From: Nitrospiria bacterium
GTDB taxonomy: Bacteria > Nitrospirota > Nitrospiria > Nitrospirales > UBA8639
Assembly (NCBI GenBank): GCA_030430725.1
Contig: JAUIKP010000051.1
Location: 1-11,597, forward strand
DNA length: 11,597 bases
Direction of reading: 5' to 3'
Shown here: positions 6,964-11,597 of the stretch, one piece after another
How the letters are laid out: each line of letters starts with the position of its first letter
Numbering within the stretch: the first letter of the stretch is position 1
Position numbers and translations under genes: made by a program
The notes under the pieces: model-generated
Databases searched by the model: none
What the model was told of the DNA's origin: nothing
What the model saw: only the letters and a program-made list of their open reading frames with translations

Positions 6964-7809
6964 ATGGTGAATGGTTTAATGGAAGTTGCCGCGAAATCTT
7001 GCCAGAGAGAGGTCGTCGGGTTGATGCCCGCTGGCGGAAAAGCTGAAAGAATTGCTCCATTGCCTTGCAGTAAAGAGTTGTTTCCACTTGGGTTTCAAAT
7101 CATGGAGGGAACTTCTCAACCTCGCCCAAAGGCTGTAGGGCATTATTTGTTGGACAAGTTTCAATTAGCAGGAATTGCCAAAACATTTATTATTCTCCGG
7201 AAGGGCAAATGGGATATTCCCGCTTATTTCGGTTATGGGGAATTCGTAAACATGCATCTCGGGTATTTGATCATGGGGGAATCGTTGGGACCGCCATTTA
7301 CCATAGACCAAGCGTACCCGTTTGTTCATGATAAGTTGGTCGCGTTTGGATTTCCAGATATCATGATCAGCTCGGAAAATGTGTTTAGTCCATTACTTGA
7401 ACAGCAAGAACGCACGCAAGCCGATGTGGTCCTTGCCGTTTTCCGGGCACATAATCCTCAGCTTATGGATATGGTGGAGATGGATGAAAACGGGAAAATC
7501 CACGCAATGTTTTTGAAACCGGAAAAAACTGACCTGGAGTTCTGTTGGTTAGGCGGAGTGTGGACACCAGTGTTTACTCAGTTTATGCATGATTACCTTC
7601 AGGGCTTTCGACGAAAAAATGTTTCCAAAACTGCCAAAGCCGGCAAACTGGAAGCAGAGGATCTGACCGTTGGAGCCGTGATACAGGCGGCAATCAACCA
7701 CGGGTTGCAGACGTTTGGCGTTGTGTTTCCGGATGGGAGATATATCGATATTGGTACAGCCGAAAACCTGATGACATCTGTAAAAATGTTTGGGTGCCAG
7801 TTGACCTAA
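6964..7809 (+). CDS. Divergent sugar-1-phosphate nucleotidyltransferase (RfbA/GlmU-N-like fold)
   Basis: This 281-residue protein has the nucleotidyltransferase A fold, but its signature is unusual. PAGGKAERIAPLPCSKEL (22-39) replaces the usual LAGGxGTRLxPxTxxxPKxM. The fold can still be followed: Arg29 and Lys37 are in place, FGFPD (128-132) supplies the likely metal Asp132, KPEKT (185-189) stands for the EKP loop, WLGGVWTP (195-202) for the NxGxY region, and YIDIGT (260-265) for the WxDxGT motif with the second Asp. The start at ATG 6964 has only a weak purine stretch; later candidates (TTG 7021, ATG 7024) would cut off the first beta strand. The gene lies 23 bp after the DUF4910 gene and is probably in the same transcript. 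It may activate another sugar phosphate, or bind sugar nucleotides without catalysis. Confidence 0.85.
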   Translation: MVNGLMEVAAKSCQREVVGLMPAGGKAERIAPLPCSKELFPLGFQIMEGTSQPRPKAVGHYLLDKFQLAGIAKTFIILRKGKWDIPAYFGYGEFVNMHLGYLIMGESLGPPFTIDQAYPFVHDKLVAFGFPDIMISSENVFSPLLEQQERTQADVVLAVFRAHNPQLMDMVEMDENGKIHAMFLKPEKTDLEFCWLGGVWTPVFTQFMHDYLQGFRRKNVSKTAKAGKLEAEDLTVGAVIQAAINHGLQTFGVVFPDGRYIDIGTAENLMTSVKMFGCQLT

Positions 7810-8175
7810 CTTTTCCCGTATTCTTTATTCCCGGATGGAAATTCTCCTCTCTTCCTCATCCTGTGGTCTTGAATGTCACATTCCAAGGTCTAAAGAGAAT
7901 TATTCATTATTTCACCTCCTATAAATTTACTCTATCTAATCCCATAGATTCCTTTGGGCTACCGAATCATAATGGCCGTTTTCTTTTCAGGATCAAAGAC
8001 AAAGGATTGTGTGTTGGGCACTTGAAGGGAGTTTTCCTGGAATGGTGCTGAGTGATTGTTTTCTTGTGGTTGTTAAGTATTCCTTCCGAATTAACCGACT
8101 TTTTTTGGGCGATCGACTTTTTAAGAATTTCTCGCATAACCCTAGTGCACAAGGGCGAGAGGGGCGCTCTCCACA
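7810..8175. other. 366-bp gap without a supported gene
   Basis: This is the longest internal gap and separates the sugar-nucleotide block from the second SDR. Two short forward frames (GTG 7794 to 8051, and 8052 to 8273) abut here, but their translations look like no family, lack convincing ribosome sites and run into the flanking genes in the wrong frame. It contains an inverted repeat (7871-7883) and a perfect Shine-Dalgarno match on the - strand (7912-7920). A new promoter for the downstream genes is plausible, but no good -35/-10 pair was found. GAGAGGGG at 8157-8164 is the ribosome site for the SDR at 8176. Confidence 0.45.
7871..7883. repeat. Small inverted repeat, possible operator
   Basis: GAATGT-C-ACATTC is a perfect 6-bp inverted repeat with a one-base centre, flanked by direct GGTCT copies at 7865-7869 and 7887-7891. 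A repeat of this size is expected a few times by chance in a window this long, so its only merit is its place in the intergenic gap. Confidence 0.25.
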
Positions 8176-9123
8176 ATGCCGATCATGACCTCATTGTCAG
8201 ATGCCAAAGTCTTGATCACCGGTGCAAGCGGATTTTTGGGAACCCATTTGTTTCATCGATTATGCCCGATTAGTGGGGAAGTGCATGCGACTTCCCGTAC
8301 TCAACGACCAAATCTCAAAGGTGGACCTCTCTGGTGGCAAACGAATTTGGAAGATCTGGGAGCGGTTCGCCGTCTGCTCGCAAACATCAAACCCGACCTT
8401 ATTTTCCATATGTCGGGGTTGGCTTCCGCTATTCAATCTGTGGAATTTGTTTTGCCGACATTCCACAGTCTGCTCACAAGTACCGTAAATCTGCTAACGG
8501 CTGCGACCGAAGCTGGTTGTCAACGGGTCGTATTGGCAGGGTCCCTGAATGAGCCACAATCCAAGGATTCCGAGATAATTCCGAGTTCGCCGTATGCGGC
8601 GGCTAAGTGGGCGGGTAGTGCCTATGGACGCATGTTCCATGCGCTCTATGGGACTCCTTTAGTGATTGTCCGAACCTTTATGACCTATGGGCCGGGACAA
8701 GATTCCCGGAAGCTCATTCCTTCTGTTGTGCTCTCTCTCTTGAAAAACGAATCTCCAAGACTTTCTAGTGGACAATGGAACGCCGACTGGATTTTTATCG
8801 ATGACGTCATCGACGGATTTATTGCGGCAGGTCAGATGCCACAAATAGAGGGTAGTACTCTTGATTTAGGTATGGGAACGCTCGTAACTGTTCGTGAATT
8901 GGTGGAAAAATTGGTCAAGATTGTGGGGGGTAATGTAGAACCATTATTTGGCGTATTGCCCGACCGGGTCTTGGAACCAGCACGAAAAGCTGAGATAGGT
9001 ATTACCTATGAAAAACTTGGTTGGAAGCCGAAGGTTTCCCTTGAATCCGGGCTGTGTCAAACCGTGGAATGGTATAAATCTGAACACCTTGGGGCCACGA
9101 GCAAAAAATCTACAGGACAATAA
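8176..9123 (+). CDS. NAD-dependent epimerase/dehydratase (extended SDR, nucleotide-sugar enzyme)
   Basis: This 315-residue extended SDR starts with the nucleotide-binding motif GASGFLG (16-22). IFHMSGLAS (76-84) is the fourth-strand region. AGSLNE (121-126) holds the catalytic Ser123, and Tyr140/Lys144 in SPYAAAKWAG form the YxxxK pair. RTFMTYGPGQD (166-176) and DWIFIDDVIDGF (204-215) are typical of the GDP-mannose 4,6-dehydratase/UDP-glucose epimerase branch, and LGWKPKVSLESGL (281-293) is the usual C-terminal end. The ATG at 8176 is preceded by GAGAGGGG at 8157-8164, 11 bases upstream; ATG 8185 is a less likely alternative. It follows a 366-bp gap and so may start a second transcript with the glycosyltransferase. 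The exact reaction (4-reduction, 4-epimerisation or 4,6-dehydration) cannot be fixed; a final ketoreductase step of the branched sugar is an inference from the neighbours. Confidence 0.9.
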   Translation: MPIMTSLSDAKVLITGASGFLGTHLFHRLCPISGEVHATSRTQRPNLKGGPLWWQTNLEDLGAVRRLLANIKPDLIFHMSGLASAIQSVEFVLPTFHSLLTSTVNLLTAATEAGCQRVVLAGSLNEPQSKDSEIIPSSPYAAAKWAGSAYGRMFHALYGTPLVIVRTFMTYGPGQDSRKLIPSVVLSLLKNESPRLSSGQWNADWIFIDDVIDGFIAAGQMPQIEGSTLDLGMGTLVTVRELVEKLVKIVGGNVEPLFGVLPDRVLEPARKAEIGITYEKLGWKPKVSLESGLCQTVEWYKSEHLGATSKKSTGQ

Positions 9124-9209
9124 CCATCCGGTCGATTACAACAGTCGATCCCTCTTTCGCTAGGGGTTTCCGCAGGTTTCGAATTCCAGAAAAAAATAGG
9201 TGAAGGGCA

Positions 9210-10412
9210 ATGGTAGGAAAACAGGCAACCAGGACTCTGGCAATTGTCCAGAAGGTCTATAAAAAATTTTACAAAGTTTTCTTCATGACCCCTTCCCCAA
9301 CAGAACGGGTGATTTCTCTTATGCCAAAGGGAACTCCCCGTGGAAACGTACTTCTTTCCTATAAAATTGAACGATTTTTAATCCAACCGGGGCAACCCAT
9401 TCCCTACTATCATTATAGCTCACAATTGTCAGTTGTGATGGCAAGAATTTTTGTTGATCTCGGTTTTGCTGTGGATATTATTGCTAATACGAACCGGACC
9501 TTTTTACCTAAAAAGGATTATTCATTTTTTATCGATACCCGGATGAATTTTGAAAGAATTGCGAACGTCCTGAATAAGGATTGTGTTAAAATATTGCAGG
9601 CGACCACTGCCCACCCCTACTTTAATAATCATGCCGAAACCAAACGCTTGATGGCGATGCAGGAGCGAAGGCATGTGACCCTGCGTTCGAGAAGATTTAT
9701 GGATCCGAAGTATGCCATGGCCATAGAATTTGCTGATTGTGTGGTCGTTCATTGTGCATTTGGAATGAACAATTTCAAGTATGCGAATAAGCCCATGTAT
9801 CTGGTTCCAAATGCAGTTCCCTACACCTATGCCTGGAGAGATTCCAAGGATTTTGAAGCCTGTCGATTCCGGTTTCTATGGTTGGGAAGTGAGGGGATGA
9901 TTCACAAGGGCCTTGATTTGGTTTTAGAAGCGTTTGCAGGAATGCCAGAATATCATTTGACGGTTTGTGGCCCGGTCTCGAGAGAGAAGGATTTTGAGCA
10001 GGCCTATTTTCAGGAGTTGTATCATACTCCCAATATTCATACTCGTGGATGGATTGATGTTGAAAGTGCTGAGTTTAGGGATCTGACCAATCGCTGCCTG
10101 GGAATGGTCTATCCATCATGCTCTGAAACGAATGCCGGTTCGGTGTTGACATCCTTGCATGCCGGACTTATCCCAATCATCAGCTGTGAATCCGGTGTGG
10201 ATGTGGGTAAGGACGAAGGTGTGGTCCTTGATGATTGTTCAATCGAGTCAATTCGGGAGGCGGTTCGTCAAACTTCGTCTCGTTCAACTCAGGAACTCAG
10301 GCGTATGTCCAGGAAATCATGGGAGTTTGCCCAAGAAAATCATACGATAAAAAATTTCGAGAAAAAATATCGAGACGTGATAGAAACATTGGTTAGTGAA
10401 TATAAAAAATAA
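9210..10412 (+). CDS. Glycosyltransferase, GT4-like (GT-B fold)
   Basis: This 400-residue protein has the C-terminal nucleotide-sugar binding half of GT-B glycosyltransferases. GSEGMIHKGLDLVLEAF (226-242) contains the conserved Lys-Gly loop, LTVCGP (250-255) the next strand, and YPSCSETNAGSVLTSLHAGLIPI (from 301) the donor-binding motif. Glu306 is the first Glu of the usual E-x7-E motif; the second position (314) is Thr. The N-terminal half is less typical, with IPYYHYSSQLSVVMARIF (about 64-81) where acceptor-binding elements are expected. The first 30 residues are basic, which may favour membrane contact; there is no transmembrane helix. The start is supported by GTGAAGGG at 9200-9207, two bases before the ATG, and gives a full-length protein. 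It would add one sugar to the growing glycan at the cytoplasmic membrane. Donor and linkage are unknown. Confidence 0.87.
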   Translation: MVGKQATRTLAIVQKVYKKFYKVFFMTPSPTERVISLMPKGTPRGNVLLSYKIERFLIQPGQPIPYYHYSSQLSVVMARIFVDLGFAVDIIANTNRTFLPKKDYSFFIDTRMNFERIANVLNKDCVKILQATTAHPYFNNHAETKRLMAMQERRHVTLRSRRFMDPKYAMAIEFADCVVVHCAFGMNNFKYANKPMYLVPNAVPYTYAWRDSKDFEACRFRFLWLGSEGMIHKGLDLVLEAFAGMPEYHLTVCGPVSREKDFEQAYFQELYHTPNIHTRGWIDVESAEFRDLTNRCLGMVYPSCSETNAGSVLTSLHAGLIPIISCESGVDVGKDEGVVLDDCSIESIREAVRQTSSRSTQELRRMSRKSWEFAQENHTIKNFEKKYRDVIETLVSEYKK

Positions 10413-10492
10413 TATGCCGGATTTGGTGGTAGTTGTTAATGGAGTCTAAACACGAAATAGCCAATTGCCAAAAGACCGTCTATAAAATTGAT

Positions 10493-10505
10493 AAGGGTTT
10501 TAATG
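10493..10505 (+). promoter_or_regulatory. Ribosome binding site that fixes the methyltransferase start at ATG 10503
   Basis: AAGGG at 10493-10497 lies five bases before ATG 10503. The in-frame TTG at 10488 would place this site inside the gene, so I prefer ATG 10503. Confidence 0.65.
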
Positions 10506-11270
10506 ATATTTCAAATACAATCAAAATTGAAACGAATAATAAAAGAAATTCCGGGTGCCTATTCTGCCTACAAATTGATATTGGAAATTTACAAGGAAGT
10601 GCCCTCACGTATGAAATCAACGGAGGCAATATTCACTGAAATATACAAGAAAAATTATTGGAGGGGGAAAAATAGCGTATCCGGGCAAGGTTCAGATCTT
10701 GAGCAAACACAGGCGATTGTGAAAGAGCTGCCAATTCTCATTAAAGACTTAAAGATCTCCACAATGCTGGATATACCCTGCGGCGATTTTTTCTGGATGA
10801 AAATGGTGGATTTAAATGGAATTCATTATATTGGGGCAGATATTGTCGAGGAGATAGTTGACCGGAATCGTCGGTTACATCAAACGGATAAGGTCATTTT
10901 TGTCAAGCTCAATCTCCTGCGAAGTGATTTGCCAAACGTTGATCTTATTTTTTGCCGAGACTGTTTAGGGCATTATTCCTTTTCGGACATTTTCAAGGCA
11001 TTGAAAAACATGAGGAGGAGTGGATCCTCCTATTTGCTCACAACAACATTTCCTGAACGAAAAGACAACCGCGACATAAAAACCGGGCAATGGAGGACTC
11101 TGAACCTTGAATCGGTTCCTTTCTATTTCCCTCCCCCCCAATCCCTTCTTGTAGAACAATGCACTCAAAAAACCAGTAAAGGGGAATACAAAGATAAATC
11201 ATTGGGGTTGTGGAAAATTAGTGATATTCCAATACCCTCAAAGCCACAGCTCTCATTTGTTGTTCAATGA
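10503..11270 (+). CDS. Class I SAM-dependent methyltransferase
   Basis: This 255-residue protein begins with a basic, amphipathic stretch and then EAIFTEIYKKNYWRGKNSVSG (residues 41-61), a signature of a methyltransferase group often found in polysaccharide clusters. The SAM site is MLDIPCGDFFWMK (88-100), followed by GADIV (111-115), which ends the second strand with the ribose-binding acidic residue. CRDCLGHYSF (151-160) is the motif IV region. LLTTTFPERKDN (178-189) and GQWRTLNLESVPFYFPPP (195-212) are the C-terminal signature that should shape the acceptor pocket. It probably methylates a hydroxyl of a glycan sugar or a terminal residue. It lies 90 bp after the glycosyltransferase and appears more AT-rich at its 5' end, possibly a separately acquired cassette. 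The family is clear; the substrate is unknown. Confidence 0.87.
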   Translation: MIFQIQSKLKRIIKEIPGAYSAYKLILEIYKEVPSRMKSTEAIFTEIYKKNYWRGKNSVSGQGSDLEQTQAIVKELPILIKDLKISTMLDIPCGDFFWMKMVDLNGIHYIGADIVEEIVDRNRRLHQTDKVIFVKLNLLRSDLPNVDLIFCRDCLGHYSFSDIFKALKNMRRSGSSYLLTTTFPERKDNRDIKTGQWRTLNLESVPFYFPPPQSLLVEQCTQKTSKGEYKDKSLGLWKISDIPIPSKPQLSFVVQ

Positions 11271-11421
11271 AAAGGTTCTACCCATAGACTTTCTGCCGAT
11301 GTTTGGTTTCAGAATTGGGCTTTTACTGGGAGGGGATGAAAAAATTTTGCTCCAATACACAGACGGGAGGACCTGCTGTATACCTTTCTACGCCATGACT
11401 CAGTGGAAGGATATTGTGTGA
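11271..11421. other. 151-bp gap between methyltransferase and the last gene
   Basis: The gap holds an open frame (11221-11421, 66 codons) that overlaps the methyltransferase end and whose TGA directly abuts ATG 11422. The translation matches no family I know and has no good ribosome site, so I leave it uncalled. GAAGGA at 11406-11411 is the likely ribosome site for the gene at 11422. Confidence 0.4.
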
Positions 11422-11597
11422 ATGAAGAAATATAAACTGTCTCCAGTTGTACTTATTGGTGGAATCATTGTTTGCTTCGTAATGGGGGCAGTAACCTGGA
11501 GGGCTAGTGCTTCATACCGGGGGATTGTTCTAGGCTTTTTAGGTTCGCAGGTGGAGAGTGAGGGTTCCGGTCCCTGGTCTATTGGTATGTACACGGG
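11422..11597 (+). CDS. N-terminus of a membrane-anchored protein (partial, runs off the right edge)
   Basis: Only the first 58 codons are in the window. The sequence starts MKKYKLSPVVLIGGIIVCFV, a basic N-terminus followed by a hydrophobic stretch to about residue 25, consistent with a signal anchor or uncleaved signal. After it comes a soluble part ending in GPWSIGMYT. GAAGGA lies ten bases before the ATG. The WSIGxYT end recalls the start of the glucosamine inositolphosphorylceramide transferase N-terminal-like domain that occurs in bacterial glycan clusters, but so few residues are visible that this is only a hint. The last codon is incomplete, and the gene continues outside the window. 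Confidence 0.65.
   Translation, partial: MKKYKLSPVVLIGGIIVCFVMGAVTWRASASYRGIVLGFLGSQVESEGSGPWSIGMYT

Noticed and set aside
7794..8273. Two short abutting forward frames (85 and 73 codons) as genes
   Set aside because: No family resemblance and no convincing ribosome sites; each overlaps a real gene in the wrong frame.
10458..10486. TAGCCA-17-TATAAA as a promoter for the last methyltransferase
   Set aside because: The predicted transcript would start inside the ribosome binding site at 10493-10497, leaving no usable leader.
11221..11421. 66-codon frame whose stop abuts ATG 11422
   Set aside because: It overlaps the end of the methyltransferase by 50 bases, has no ribosome site and resembles no family; the abutting stop is probably chance.

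Overview
The window reads as part of a bacterial surface-polysaccharide (O-antigen or exopolysaccharide type) locus. All ten supported genes lie on the + strand. By eye the DNA is moderately AT-leaning. The gene set (CDP-glucose synthesis, deoxysugar enzymes, a C-methyltransferase, a family 4-like glycosyltransferase, SAM methyltransferases) suggests a Gram-negative environmental bacterium. Nitrospirota is one possibility, but nothing here (no rRNA or marker gene) fixes the taxon.

Layout. Positions 1-347 hold no supported gene. An FAD-dependent oxidoreductase of the L-2-hydroxyglutarate oxidase family follows (348-1553). After a 216-bp gap comes a sugar-nucleotide block: glucose-1-phosphate cytidylyltransferase (rfbF, 1770-2546), an SDR epimerase/dehydratase (2647-3714), a TylC3/NovU-type C-methyltransferase (3847-5082), an RmlC-type 3,5-epimerase joined to it by an ATGA overlap (5079-5618), a DUF4910/DUF2172 M28-like peptidase-fold protein with a C-terminal winged helix (5642-6940), and a divergent sugar-1-phosphate nucleotidyltransferase (6964-7809). 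From 3847 to 7809 the genes overlap or are 23 bp apart, so they are very likely one transcript. A 366-bp gene-free gap (7810-8175) precedes a second SDR (8176-9123), a family 4-like glycosyltransferase (9210-10412) and a class I SAM methyltransferase (10503-11270). The start of a membrane-anchored protein (11422 onward) runs off the right edge.

How the genes may work together (inference). RfbF makes CDP-glucose. The usual partners RfbG (CDP-glucose 4,6-dehydratase) and RfbH (3-dehydrase) are absent from the window; instead there are an SDR, a C-methyltransferase and an RmlC-like cupin. That combination fits a nucleotide-activated, C-methyl-branched deoxysugar. The SDR at 8176, the glycosyltransferase and the second methyltransferase could finish, transfer and decorate it. 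The roles of the peptidase-fold protein and the divergent nucleotidyltransferase are open and are the most interesting part of the window. No tRNA, rRNA, CRISPR array, insertion sequence or convincing intrinsic terminator was seen.
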